Assembly (NCBI GenBank): GCA_016841385.1
Contig: JAENZF010000002.1
Span: 5,268-43,987, forward strand
Length of the DNA: 38,720 bases
Source: Methanobacteriota archaeon
Lineage (GTDB): Archaea; Halobacteriota; Methanomicrobia; Methanomicrobiales; Methanoculleaceae
Reading direction: 5' to 3'
The position numbers were made by a program, and so were the translations under genes. Below, one piece after another: positions 8,644-19,369 of the stretch (position 1 is the stretch's first letter; each line of letters begins with the position of its first letter). Under the pieces are notes generated by a model. The model was not told the origin of the DNA, searched no databases, and worked only from the letters and a program-made list of their open reading frames with translations.

Positions 8644-9085
8644 CCGATCACTCTGGAAAGGAGTATTGGGCGGTTTTCGGTGATTAATGCATCGAACCGC
8701 CGGGATACAAAGAGGACGTAATGTCACCGGAGGGCAGACCGGACGGCCGAGCGTCTACGCCGTCATCACTCCCGGAAACGCGACCTGCCCTGACGAAGCG
8801 CGGAAGTTTGTAGACTTTGTTCTGGACGCGTTCCGAGAAGGGAGGGCCGGATGGCCCGTCCTGGTGGGACCAGGGGCGGAGGCTGCCACTGTGTGCCGTG
8901 CCACGAAGTGACAAACCTTTTCCGCACCGCCCGCCCATGTAGAGGTAGAGTATACCCGGCGGTGAGGATTCTGCAGATCACCGGACGGCCGCCGGAAGTA
9001 CCGCAACCGGATAAAGAATGCCGGGCAGTATGCGGCCGAGGATGGAGGTGACCCTCTCCGGCCGGCGAAACACCGATGGGATACT

Positions 9086-10375
9086 ATGTTCTGGAACAGA
9101 GCGATGGAGACGATCCGGCCTGATGACCTCGCGGATCTCCAACTGAAGCGGCTGAAATGGTCATTGCATCAGGCACAGAAAGTAGGGCTATATCAGAGAA
9201 AATTTAAGGAAGCGGGCGTCTCGCCGGACGATATCAGGACGCTTGACGACGTGCAGAAACTCCCCTTCACTCACAAACAGGAACTCCGGGCCGGATACCC
9301 GTTCGGCCTCTTCGCGGTCCCCTTGAAAGAGATCGTCCGGATCCACACCACTTCCGGCACCACCGGCAAACCGACCGTCGTCGGCTACACCCGGCAGGAC
9401 CTGGAGAACTGGTCGGAACTGATAGCGCGGAACATGTCTATGATCGGCCTTGGCGAAGACGACATCTTTCAGAACGCGGTCAATTACGGTCTCTTCACCG
9501 GAGGGCTCGGGTTCCACTACGGCGCCGAGAGGATCGGGATGACCGTGATCCCGAGCGCCACGGGCAACACCCGCCGCCAGATCGAGATGATCGAGGACTT
9601 CGGGGTGACCGCCATCCACTGCACGCCAAGTTACGCCCTCCACATCGCCGAGGTGGCCGAGTCGATGGGAAAGACACTGGACTCCCTCAAGACCGGGATA
9701 TTCGGGGCCGAACCCTGGTCGGAGAGCATGCGGACAGAGCTCGAGCGGCGTCTCGGCGTGAAGGCCTACGACAGTTACGGGCTCTCGGAGATGTACGGCC
9801 CGGGTGTGGCGTTCGAGTGCCCGGAATGCAACGGCCTCCACCTCTGGCACGACTGCTACCTTGCAGAGATCATCGATCCCGAGACGGGCGAGCGGCTCGC
9901 TCCCGGGGAGCGGGGCGAACTCGTCATCACGCCGCTCGTCAAAGAGGCCCTGCCGCTCGTCCGCTACCGCACCGGCGACGTGACCCGGCTGATGGATGAC
10001 GGGTGCGTCTGCGGGCGCGGACAGAAGATCGAGCGGATCACGGGCCGTAGCGACGATATGCTGGTCATCAGGGGGATCAACGTCTTCCCGTCCCAGATCG
10101 AGCACGTGCTGAGGGCCCTCCCGGAGGTCGGGGAGCAGTTCATCGTATATATCGATCGCGTCAAACATCTTGATGAGATGACTATCGAGGTGGAGATGAG
10201 CAGAGCGGGTTTCTCCGGCGAACTGCAGGAGCTAGCCCGTATGCAGAAGGGAATCGCCGGCGAGCTCCATAACACGCTCGGACTCCGAACCGCGGTAAAA
10301 CTGGTGGAACAGGGGTCGCTGCCCCGGTTCGAGGGGAAGGCGAAACGGGTCATCGACCGGCGGGGGGCGATCTGA
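9086..10375 (+). CDS. Phenylacetate-CoA ligase family (PaaK-like) adenylate-forming enzyme
   Basis: TSGTTGKPTVVGYT, YGLFTGGLGFHYGAERIG, YGLSEMYGPGVAFEC, GRSDDMLVIRGINVFPSQIE. Confidence 0.92.
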   Translation: MFWNRAMETIRPDDLADLQLKRLKWSLHQAQKVGLYQRKFKEAGVSPDDIRTLDDVQKLPFTHKQELRAGYPFGLFAVPLKEIVRIHTTSGTTGKPTVVGYTRQDLENWSELIARNMSMIGLGEDDIFQNAVNYGLFTGGLGFHYGAERIGMTVIPSATGNTRRQIEMIEDFGVTAIHCTPSYALHIAEVAESMGKTLDSLKTGIFGAEPWSESMRTELERRLGVKAYDSYGLSEMYGPGVAFECPECNGLHLWHDCYLAEIIDPETGERLAPGERGELVITPLVKEALPLVRYRTGDVTRLMDDGCVCGRGQKIERITGRSDDMLVIRGINVFPSQIEHVLRALPEVGEQFIVYIDRVKHLDEMTIEVEMSRAGFSGELQELARMQKGIAGELHNTLGLRTAVKLVEQGSLPRFEGKAKRVIDRRGAI

Positions 10376-11676
10376 TGGCGCCCTGGAACCCGCGGATGGA
10401 GGAGATCACGCCCGAGGAACTGCGGCGGCTCCAGTTTAAACTCGCCAAGTCCCTGGTGTACCGGCTCTACAGCTTCAACGACTTCTACCGACGCCGGATG
10501 AAGGAGCAGCAGGTTCACCCCGACGATATCAGGACGCTTGAGGATGTCGCGAAACTCCCGTTCATGTACAAGGCGGACCTGCGGGACGGCTACCCGGACA
10601 GGATCTTCTCCGCCGAACAGAATGAACTGGTCAGGTACCATGTCTCCTCCGGAACAACCGGGAAGCCGACGGTCGTTGGCTATACAGAGCGCGATATCGA
10701 GAACTGGAGCGAGTCCCTGGCACGGGGGTTCTCCTCCTGCGGCCTCGGGCGGGGGGATGTGATCCAGGTGAGTTACGGCTACGGCCTCTTCACCGGCGGC
10801 CTCGGTGCCCACTACGGTGCCGAGCGCGTCGGCGCAACCGTCCTCCCGACGAGCGTCGGGAACACCGAGCGGCAGGTCGAGCTCATGCAGGACCTCCACG
10901 TCACCGCCATCGCCTGCACCCCCTCCTACCTCCTCCACATGGGGGAGGTGGCGGAGAAGATGGGAGTCTCGATCAAGAACGATACCGACCTTCGCATCGG
11001 CTTCCTCGGCGCCGAACCCTGGTCGGAGCAGATGCGAACCCGGATAGAGGACTGGCTCGGGATCCGTGCCTATGACATCTACGGCACGAGCGAACTCTCC
11101 GGCCCGATGTTCACCGAGTGCACCGAGCAGCAGGGGATCCACGTCTGGGGGGATCTCGCGCTCGTGGAGATCGTAGACCCCGCGACCGGTGAGGTGCTCC
11201 AGCCCGGGGAACAGGGCGAACTGACCATCACCATGCTGCAGAAAGAGGCCCTCCCCATGGTCCGGTACAGGATCGGGGACCTCACCGCCCTCGACGAGAG
11301 TGCCTGCGCCTGCGGCCGGACCCATCCACGCATCGGCCGGATCCAGGGAAGGGTGGACGATATGCTGATCATCCGCGGCATCAACGTCTTCCCGTCGCAG
11401 GTGGAGCATGCGCTGCTCGAGATTCCGGAGGTCGGCAGGCACTTCCAGATCGTCGTCGACCGGAAGGGCGCGCTTGATGCCATGCTCGTGCGGGTAGAGG
11501 TGAGCGAGGAGGCGTTCTCCGACAAGATCACCGACCTGATGCTGATCAGGAAGATGGTGGAGCACCGCCTGCGGGGTTCCCTGAACGTGAGCGTGGATGT
11601 GGAACTGGTCGAACCGGGCTCCCTGCCGCGGTTTGAAGGCAAGTCGAAGAAGGTCGTTGACAGGAGGTCATTATAA
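10375..11676 (+). CDS. Phenylacetate-CoA ligase family (PaaK-like), tandem paralog
   Basis: SSGTTGKPTVVGYT, YGLFTGGLGAHYGAERVG, GRVDDMLIIRGINVFPSQVE; TGATG overlap with the upstream gene. Confidence 0.92.
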   Translation: MAPWNPRMEEITPEELRRLQFKLAKSLVYRLYSFNDFYRRRMKEQQVHPDDIRTLEDVAKLPFMYKADLRDGYPDRIFSAEQNELVRYHVSSGTTGKPTVVGYTERDIENWSESLARGFSSCGLGRGDVIQVSYGYGLFTGGLGAHYGAERVGATVLPTSVGNTERQVELMQDLHVTAIACTPSYLLHMGEVAEKMGVSIKNDTDLRIGFLGAEPWSEQMRTRIEDWLGIRAYDIYGTSELSGPMFTECTEQQGIHVWGDLALVEIVDPATGEVLQPGEQGELTITMLQKEALPMVRYRIGDLTALDESACACGRTHPRIGRIQGRVDDMLIIRGINVFPSQVEHALLEIPEVGRHFQIVVDRKGALDAMLVRVEVSEEAFSDKITDLMLIRKMVEHRLRGSLNVSVDVELVEPGSLPRFEGKSKKVVDRRSL

Positions 11677-12107
11677 TGGAGAAATCGTATATCGTCAAAC
11701 AGATCTCAATCTTTTCGGAGAACCGCCCCGGACGGCTGGCGGCGATCGCCGGTGCGTTGCGGGATGCGGGAATAAACATCTTTGCATTCAGTATCGCCGA
11801 GGCAAACGGATTCGGGGTCGTCCGTGCGCTCGTCGACCGGCCGGAGGACGCCCACCGGACGCTGACCGACCTCGGGTTCCGCGTCTCGTTCACCGATGTC
11901 ATCGGCGTGAAGATGCGTGACGAGCCCGGCGGCCTCTCGGATATTGCGGCTGTCCTCGGTGATGCTGAGATCAACATCGAGTACGCCTACGCGTACTCAG
12001 GGAAGGACGGGGCGGTCCTGATCCTGCGCGTGGACCAGGTCGAGGACGCCGTCCGGCAGATCCTCGGTCGCGGCGGAGAACTCCTCAAAGCGTCTCTCTC
12101 GCGGTAA
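11676..12107 (+). CDS. ACT domain-containing protein
   Basis: QISIFSENRPGRLAAIAGALRDAGINIFAFSIAE and MRDEPGGLSDIAAVLGDAEINIEYAYAY: two ACT repeats. TAATG overlap with the upstream gene. Confidence 0.9.
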   Translation: MEKSYIVKQISIFSENRPGRLAAIAGALRDAGINIFAFSIAEANGFGVVRALVDRPEDAHRTLTDLGFRVSFTDVIGVKMRDEPGGLSDIAAVLGDAEINIEYAYAYSGKDGAVLILRVDQVEDAVRQILGRGGELLKASLSR

Positions 12108-12115
12108 CTCCGGGT

Positions 12116-12493
12116 TCAGACAGGAGCATGGGGCACTCCCGGGCCCTCGTGCTCTCCGGCGTCACCTTTGCGGAACATGTGAACTCTCCCTGTGACGTGC
12201 CGGATCGGGATGACGAACGCAAGACCCATCCCCGGTTGGTCCAGTTCGGCGGCGGCGACGATCGCCTCGAGCACCGCATCGGTTCGGGCGGCGGCGACGA
12301 CCGTCAGGATGATCTCTTTCTCAGGCTCGATGGCGATCCCAAGAAGGGTCTTCGTCTCATGAATACCGGTTCCGCGGCCGAGGAGGATAGTCCCTCCCTC
12401 GGCCCCGGCGCCGCGGGCCGCCGCGAGCACCGGCTCGGACCAGCCCCGTTTTACAATCGTGACAATCAGTTCGTTATCATAATCACTACTCAC
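12116..12493 (-). CDS. PII-like regulatory protein
   Basis: LIVTIVKRGWSEPVLAAARGAGAEGGTILLGRGTG...EKEIILTVVAAARTDAVLEAI; overlaps the start of the adjacent DUF1538 operon gene. Confidence 0.8.
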   Translation of the reverse strand: MSSDYDNELIVTIVKRGWSEPVLAAARGAGAEGGTILLGRGTGIHETKTLLGIAIEPEKEIILTVVAAARTDAVLEAIVAAAELDQPGMGLAFVIPIRHVTGRVHMFRKGDAGEHEGPGVPHAPV

Positions 12494-13212
12494 GAATCTT
12501 CACCTCGTGTTCTCCGGTACAGGATGCCGAGCATCAGCACCGAGAGGATGGGTGCAAGCGCTATCAGCGCAATCAGCCCGAAACCGTCCACGACGGGGTT
12601 GCGGCCCTCGATCCCCGCCGCAACCCCGACGGCAAGGGAGAGGAGGAAGGTGACCGCCATCGGGCCGGTGGCGACACCCCCTGAGTCGAACGCGATCCCG
12701 ACAAACCCCCCGTCCGAGAAGCGGAGAAGGATGAGGGCAAGGAGGTAGCCGGGGATAAGGAAGTACAGCAGCGGGATCCCGTAGACGAGACGGGCCATGC
12801 CGAACGCTACGGAGACGGCGACACCAAGGGAGAGGCTGTAGAGGATCAGGGAATCCCCGATGGAACCGCCCGACGACTCCTCGACCTGGTAGCAGAGAAT
12901 CCGGACGGCAGGCTCCGCGTAGGTGGCAAGAAACCCCAGGAAAAACCCCAACGGAATAAGCAGCCACCGCTGATCGAACGCGACGAGGCCCTCCCCGATC
13001 TCCCGGCCCGCCGGGAGGAACGCGACATTGACGCCCTGGAGAAAGAGGACCATGCCGAGGAACGCGAACAGGATGCCTCTGGCCAGGTTCACGACGTAGA
13101 CCCGGGGAAGTTTCAGGTAGAAGAACTGGAACACCAGAAAGAAGGCAAGCAAGGGGAGAAGCGCCCGTGCGACCTCGAGGATGATCCGGTCCACACCGTC
13201 AAGGAGCGCCAC
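12490..13212 (-). CDS. DUF1538 family membrane protein (second of pair)
   Basis: Multi-TM protein with ATYAEPAVRIL and AFDSGGVATGPMAVTFLLSLAVGVA, DGFGLIALIALAPILSVLMLG. Confidence 0.85.
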   Translation of the reverse strand: MALLDGVDRIILEVARALLPLLAFFLVFQFFYLKLPRVYVVNLARGILFAFLGMVLFLQGVNVAFLPAGREIGEGLVAFDQRWLLIPLGFFLGFLATYAEPAVRILCYQVEESSGGSIGDSLILYSLSLGVAVSVAFGMARLVYGIPLLYFLIPGYLLALILLRFSDGGFVGIAFDSGGVATGPMAVTFLLSLAVGVAAGIEGRNPVVDGFGLIALIALAPILSVLMLGILYRRTRGEDS

Positions 13213-13217
13213 CGCAA

Positions 13218-13913
13218 TCAGGAGTAGATCACCCCCATCACCATGACGCCGAGGATGGGACCGATCGAGGCGAGGCCGATCAGCCCGAAGCCGTCAGTGA
13301 GAGCTGAGCGCCCGGCGAGTACCTTACTGACGCCGGTCCCGAGCGCCAGGATGACCGGGACCGTCAGCGGTCCGGTCGTCACGCCGCCTGCATCGAACGC
13401 GACGGCAAGGAAATCCAGGGGTGTAAAAAGTGCAAGGAGGAGGACTGCTCCATATCCGGCTGCAAAGAGATAGGCGATCGGGACGCCGAAGATGATCCGG
13501 AGGACGGCCACGACGGCAAAGAATCCGACGCCGACACCGATAACGATCATCAGGGGTTCCTGCCCGATGCCACCCCCAGAGACGGTATCAACCATGCCTG
13601 AAAGGACGCGGACGTCGGGTTCCGCCACGGTGGCAAGGAACCCGAAGAGGAACACCCCGAGGACGACCAGAGGAAGCGAGCCACGGGCGGGGAGTTCGGA
13701 CCCTATCGCCTCACCGATCGGGAGGAGGCCCGCCTTCACGCCGGAGAGAAAGAGCGCGATCCCGAGAACGACCATTCCGCTCCCGATCAGGAACTGGAGG
13801 AGGGCGGACGGCGAGGTTCCCAGGACGCCGATCTCCAGGGCGACGATGACAAGGATTATGGGGAGGACTGCCCGGAGAACCTCAAAGACCGCCTCCCTGA
13901 TATCCTGCATCAT
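13218..13913 (-). CDS. DUF1538 family membrane protein (first of pair)
   Basis: ATVAEPDVRVL, AFDAGGVTTGPLTVPVILALGTGVS, DGFGLIGLASIGPILGVMVMG. Confidence 0.85.
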   Translation of the reverse strand: MMQDIREAVFEVLRAVLPIILVIVALEIGVLGTSPSALLQFLIGSGMVVLGIALFLSGVKAGLLPIGEAIGSELPARGSLPLVVLGVFLFGFLATVAEPDVRVLSGMVDTVSGGGIGQEPLMIVIGVGVGFFAVVAVLRIIFGVPIAYLFAAGYGAVLLLALFTPLDFLAVAFDAGGVTTGPLTVPVILALGTGVSKVLAGRSALTDGFGLIGLASIGPILGVMVMGVIYS

Positions 13914-13988
13914 GTTGCCGCTCCTCCCTGAGTGCCGGGTGTCAGGTACTCTGTCGCAGACGCAGATAAAGACGGTGCCCGCCGCCGG

Positions 13989-15278
13989 TTAGTGCCGCTT
14001 CTCCCATTTCAGGAGTTCCGAGACCTCCGAGAGCGTCCGCCCGCGCCGGATCTCCTCGCGGATCCTCTCTTCGGTTTTTTTCACCTCCATCGCCCGGCGT
14101 GCGACCTCGTAGGCCCGCTCCCGGGGGACCACAACGACGCCGCTCTCGTCGGCGACGATCCAGTCACCCGGCCGCACTTCCTGCCCGCAGCAGGCGATCT
14201 CGGTGTTGATCTCCCCAAGACCCTTGGGATCCCCGGCGTTCGGGACGGTCGCCCGAGCAAAGACCGGAAACCCCATCTCGCGGATATCGTCCACGTCCCG
14301 GACCGCTCCGTCGATCACGACAGCCGCGACTCCCCGGTTCCTCGCGGAGTGGGTGGCGAGTTCCCCCCAGGGTGCGACGTCCGTCCTCCCATCGTTGCTG
14401 ACGACGAGGACATCTCCCGGCCCGGCGACGTCGATCGCCTCGACGGGTTTTGCCCAGTCTCCGGCGATGGTCCTGACCGTCACCGCCCGGCCGACCCCCT
14501 TGACCCGGCCGCAGATGGAGACGATGCCCGCCATAGCCCCCTTCCGGTGCATGGCGTCGGTGACGTTCGGTGCGGAGACCGCTTCGAAGAGGCGGCGGGT
14601 GACAGCGTCCGGGCTCTCCTCCTCCCGCGGCCGGATCTCGGGTCGGTCGATAGCGTCCCTGACCCGCCGCGCCGCCCCGGTCACGTCGGCGGCCTTGATG
14701 ATGTTGCCGCCAACGATGACGATCGAGGCCCCGGCGGCAACCGCCTCAGATGCAGTCTCTGCATCGAGCCCTCCTGCGACGGCGATCGGGATGCTCACCT
14801 CTCCGGCAAGGCGGCGGAGAAGGTCGAGCGACGACCTGCCGATCATCTGCTGGTCGATGCCTACGTGGGCGTTGATGTAGTCGACGCCGAGCGCCGCAAG
14901 TTCACGGGAACGGGAGACGGGGTCCGGGGCGTTGATGAGGTCGGCCATGATCCGGACGCCGTATTTGCGTGCCGAACGAACCGCCTCGGCGATCACGGTG
15001 TCGTCGGCATCGGCGAGGATGCAGACGATACCGGCACCGGACTTCGCCGCCATCTCCACCTCGACGGCCCCGGTGTCGGCTACCTTCATGTCCGCTACGA
15101 TCTCGTGCCCGGGAAAACGCTCCCGGAGCGTCCGCACGGCCTGCATCCCCTCGCTCTTGATCAGGGGCGTCCCGGCCTCAATCCAGTCCGCACCACCACG
15201 GACCGCCTCATCTGCGATCTCTACCGCACGATCGAGCTCGAGGAGATCGAGCGCCACCTGGAGAGTAGGCGTTGCCAT
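13989..15278 (-). CDS. 3-hexulose-6-phosphate synthase (HUMPS/OMPDC fold) fused to RraA-like domain
   Basis: N-terminal [20 protein letters not shown]...[14 protein letters not shown]...[13 protein letters not shown]-terminal RraA-like [30 protein letters not shown]...[21 protein letters not shown]. Confidence 0.9.
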   Translation of the reverse strand: MATPTLQVALDLLELDRAVEIADEAVRGGADWIEAGTPLIKSEGMQAVRTLRERFPGHEIVADMKVADTGAVEVEMAAKSGAGIVCILADADDTVIAEAVRSARKYGVRIMADLINAPDPVSRSRELAALGVDYINAHVGIDQQMIGRSSLDLLRRLAGEVSIPIAVAGGLDAETASEAVAAGASIVIVGGNIIKAADVTGAARRVRDAIDRPEIRPREEESPDAVTRRLFEAVSAPNVTDAMHRKGAMAGIVSICGRVKGVGRAVTVRTIAGDWAKPVEAIDVAGPGDVLVVSNDGRTDVAPWGELATHSARNRGVAAVVIDGAVRDVDDIREMGFPVFARATVPNAGDPKGLGEINTEIACCGQEVRPGDWIVADESGVVVVPRERAYEVARRAMEVKKTEERIREEIRRGRTLSEVSELLKWEKRH

Positions 15279-15306
15279 ACTGTACTGTATGGCAAGGATT
15301 ATATTT
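15272..15306 (-). promoter_or_regulatory. hps-rraA promoter: TATA box plus 9-bp-arm palindromic operator candidate
   Basis: TTGCCATAC-TGTACT-GTATGGCAA at 15272-15295 with perfect 9-bp arms; minus-strand TATA AAATATAA at about 15299-15306, centred about 25 nt from the ATG at 15278. Confidence 0.7.
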
Positions 15307-15438
15307 ATGGAGTGCCGGACCGGGGAAACCTATATGAACCGGGATGCTTGAGGTAGCCGGCGCCCACGCCCGTCCCTATCATGCCCCGAAGAAGGGAAGG
15401 CAGGGACGGCCATATCGGCGGCACGGATGTGATGACTG

Positions 15439-16401
15439 ATGGTCGAAATTGGTTACAAACTGGCGAGCGAGGAACACGGGCCCCTTGACCTGGTCTGCAA
15501 CGCCCGCCAGGCGGAAGATGCCGGTTTTACGTTTGCCATGATATCGGACCACTACCACCCCTGGACGAACCGGCAGGGGCAAAGCCCGTTTGTCTGGGGA
15601 GTCATTGGCGGCATCTCGCAGGTGACGGCGGACCTCCGGCTGGTGACGGGCGTTACCTGCCCGACGATACGGATACACCCCGGCGTCATCGCCCAGGCCG
15701 CCGCAACCGCCGCCGCGATGATGCCGGAGCGGTTTATCCTGGGCCTTGGGTCGGGCGAGAACCTCAACGAGCACGTCTTCGGGGACCGCTGGCCCCCGGC
15801 GCCGGTCCGGATAGAGATGCTCGAGGAGGCGGTGGAGGTGATCAGGATGCTCTGGAAGGGGGGCATGCAGGACTACTACGGTTCCTTCTACACCCTGGAG
15901 AACGCGCAGGTCTTCTCGCTCCCGGAGAAACTCCCCCCGATCTATATCGCATCCGAAGGCCCGATCAGCGCTTCCATGGCCGCCCGGGCCGGTGACGGGT
16001 TCATCAACCCGGACAGCAACGCGGAGGAGAACCTCATCATCTTCCGGGACTCCGGGGGCGGCGATAAACCGGCATACATCGAGACCTCGGTCTGCTGGGC
16101 AGAGACCGAGGAGGAAGGGCAGACGACCGCCTACGAGCAATGGCCCACCGCAGCAAACAAAGGGGAACTCAACAGGCTCCTCCCCACACCGGTCCACTAC
16201 GAGCAGGTGGCGAAGATGGTGACGCCGGAGGATGTGGCGGAGCACGTAGTCTGCGGTCCCGACCCGGAGGCGCACATCGAAAAGATCGAGGAGAGCGTCA
16301 GGAAAGGGTTCGACCACGTCTGCATCCACCAGATCGGCCACCAGCAGCGGGAGTTTATGGAATTTTACACGAACGAGGTCCTGCCGCACTTCCGGGAGTG
16401 A
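15439..16401 (+). CDS. LLM-class (F420-dependent type) oxidoreductase
   Basis: VEIGYKLASEEHGPLDLVCNARQAEDAGFTFAMISDHYHPW...GLGSGENLNEHV...PIYIASEGPISASMAARAGDGFI; resembles the TIGR03557-type family. Confidence 0.87.
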   Translation: MVEIGYKLASEEHGPLDLVCNARQAEDAGFTFAMISDHYHPWTNRQGQSPFVWGVIGGISQVTADLRLVTGVTCPTIRIHPGVIAQAAATAAAMMPERFILGLGSGENLNEHVFGDRWPPAPVRIEMLEEAVEVIRMLWKGGMQDYYGSFYTLENAQVFSLPEKLPPIYIASEGPISASMAARAGDGFINPDSNAEENLIIFRDSGGGDKPAYIETSVCWAETEEEGQTTAYEQWPTAANKGELNRLLPTPVHYEQVAKMVTPEDVAEHVVCGPDPEAHIEKIEESVRKGFDHVCIHQIGHQQREFMEFYTNEVLPHFRE

Positions 16402-16458
16402 CGGCGGGAGAGAGAATTCGGCAGAAAGAGGGAGATATCCGGGACACTTAAAGGCCCG

Positions 16459-16468
16459 CTAAAAAAAG
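16459..16468 (-). terminator. T-tract terminator after glnK
   Basis: A7 run on + (T7 on -) directly downstream of the minus-strand glnK stop at 16471. Confidence 0.6.
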
Positions 16469-16470
16469 GG

Positions 16471-18013
<1,543 letters not shown>

Positions 18014-18061
18014 ACCCCGGCCTCCGGAACCCACATGAGTTGCTGTTGCGGTTCATCGGAA

Positions 18062-18088
18062 GGAAGTTGCCTTCCTACGGATATAAAT
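18062..18088. promoter_or_regulatory. NrpR-type operator (GGAA-N6-TTCC) adjacent to the amt TATA box
   Basis: GGAAGTTGCCTTCC at 18062-18075; ATATAAAT (TATA, reads as ATTTATAT toward amt) at 18081-18088. Confidence 0.7.
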
Positions 18089-18110
18089 TTTTCTAAATGT
18101 GCCGTACACC

Positions 18111-18716
18111 ATGGAAGGACTGATGCATCCTGCAGTCAAAGATCATCTGCGTGATGCGATGAGCACGATCCGGGGTCCGGCAGACGTCCGCCAGACTTGC
18201 GCCCGCCTGCGGTCGGCAAAGACCGGGGCGGAACTCGCGGCGGTCCTCTACCGCGAGGTCTCCAGCTACTCGCTCTTCGACCTCCAGGCACTGCGAGGGA
18301 GGGTGGAGCAGGACCTCCGGTCCGTCCCCGCCGGATACCGGCAGCGCCTCTACCCACGGGCGATGGAGCAGATCTTTGAGACGCATCATACCCTCATCTC
18401 CACCATGCGCCGGAGCGACCCGGACGTGCCGCATGAGCCGCTCGCCGGGGAGTTCCAGGACTTCTCTCGAATGGTCGAGAGGACGTGCCTTGCGCAGGAT
18501 GAGGGGGAGCAGCACCTCGAACTCCTCTACTTCCTCCTTGCCGCCTTCAATATCTTCGTCCTCGGGCGCCCCGGTCACCCGGCGGGCACACCGTTCCCCG
18601 GCGGACTCGAGGTGGAGATCAGGGACGGCGAGTATCTCTGCCCCGTCCGGGAGAAGGCCGACGATGTTCCAAACGCCCTCTGCCCCTACTGCCCGGCAAA
18701 GCAGAGCGATGGGTGA
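18111..18716 (+). CDS. DUF2115 (UPF0305-like) methanogen protein
   Basis: MHPAVKDHLRDAMSTIRGPADVRQTC...FLLAAFNIFVLGRPGHPAGTPFPGGLEVEIRDGEYLCPVREKADDVPNALCPYCPA. Start ambiguous (18111 or 18123). Confidence 0.78.
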   Translation: MEGLMHPAVKDHLRDAMSTIRGPADVRQTCARLRSAKTGAELAAVLYREVSSYSLFDLQALRGRVEQDLRSVPAGYRQRLYPRAMEQIFETHHTLISTMRRSDPDVPHEPLAGEFQDFSRMVERTCLAQDEGEQHLELLYFLLAAFNIFVLGRPGHPAGTPFPGGLEVEIRDGEYLCPVREKADDVPNALCPYCPAKQSDG

Positions 18717-18735
18717 GAGAGGGACCTGAAGCACT

Positions 18736-18742
18736 GTAAAAA
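18736..18742 (-). terminator. T-tract downstream of the nitroreductase gene
   Basis: GTAAAAAAGA on + (T6 on -) about 25 nt beyond the minus-strand stop at 18765. Confidence 0.45.
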
Positions 18743-18764
18743 AGATAATCCGTGTTGTACCAGC

Positions 18765-19292
18765 TTATTCTTCTTCATAGCGCTCGAAGAACGTGACCTC
18801 GTCGAGGAGTTTCTTCTTCGCGATCTGGATCTCCTCGGGGTATCCCGCGGGCACGAGAGATACAAGCGTGTACTCCTCCGGGACGTTGAGGAGCTTCCGG
18901 ACATCCTCGGCGTAGTCCTTCTTCTCCCCCGCAACCCAGCAGGACCCGACCCCCCATGCCTGGAGCGCGAGGAGGAGTTGCATCGTCGCCGCACAGCAGT
19001 CTTCGAGGTAGTACTTCGCATCCCTCTTTCCGAAGACGGCGAAGCAGATGGGCGCATCGGCGATGAACCTGGCATTTTCGGTCAGGTCCGCGATCGCCCG
19101 AAGCACATCACGGTCCTGGATGGTTCCAAAGAGCCAGGGCTGCTCGTTTCGGGCAGTCGGGGCAAGGCGTGCGCAGTCGAGAGCATCCTTGATGGTCTTC
19201 TCCTCGATAGGGCTGTCCTTGTACTTCCGCACGCTGTGCCTGCTCCGTATGACGGTAACACCGAGATTAACCGTTCCACCAATCGGACTCAT
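18765..19292 (-). CDS. Nitroreductase family protein
   Basis: RSRHSVRKYKDSPIEEKTIKDALDCARLAPTARNEQPWLF...LLALQAWGVGSCWVAG. Exact start uncertain. Confidence 0.9.
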   Translation of the reverse strand: MSPIGGTVNLGVTVIRSRHSVRKYKDSPIEEKTIKDALDCARLAPTARNEQPWLFGTIQDRDVLRAIADLTENARFIADAPICFAVFGKRDAKYYLEDCCAATMQLLLALQAWGVGSCWVAGEKKDYAEDVRKLLNVPEEYTLVSLVPAGYPEEIQIAKKKLLDEVTFFERYEEE

Positions 19293-19369
19293 GCAACGAT
19301 GGTGGGCACTCCAGACCTAAATACCTTGGGGAAACCGAAACAGGGATGCCCCCCTTGAGGGGAGCGGCC

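Noticed and set aside
8684-9085. ncRNA or small gene in the cas1-PaaK gap
   Set aside because: Several short overlapping ORFs and no conserved RNA motif or strong fold that I could support.
9964-11565. 533-aa minus-strand ORF
   Set aside because: Antisense to the second PaaK gene; the duplicated gene pair simply yields duplicated shadow frames.
13932-15356. 474-aa plus-strand ORF
   Set aside because: Antisense shadow of the HPS-RraA fusion, which has clear family motifs.
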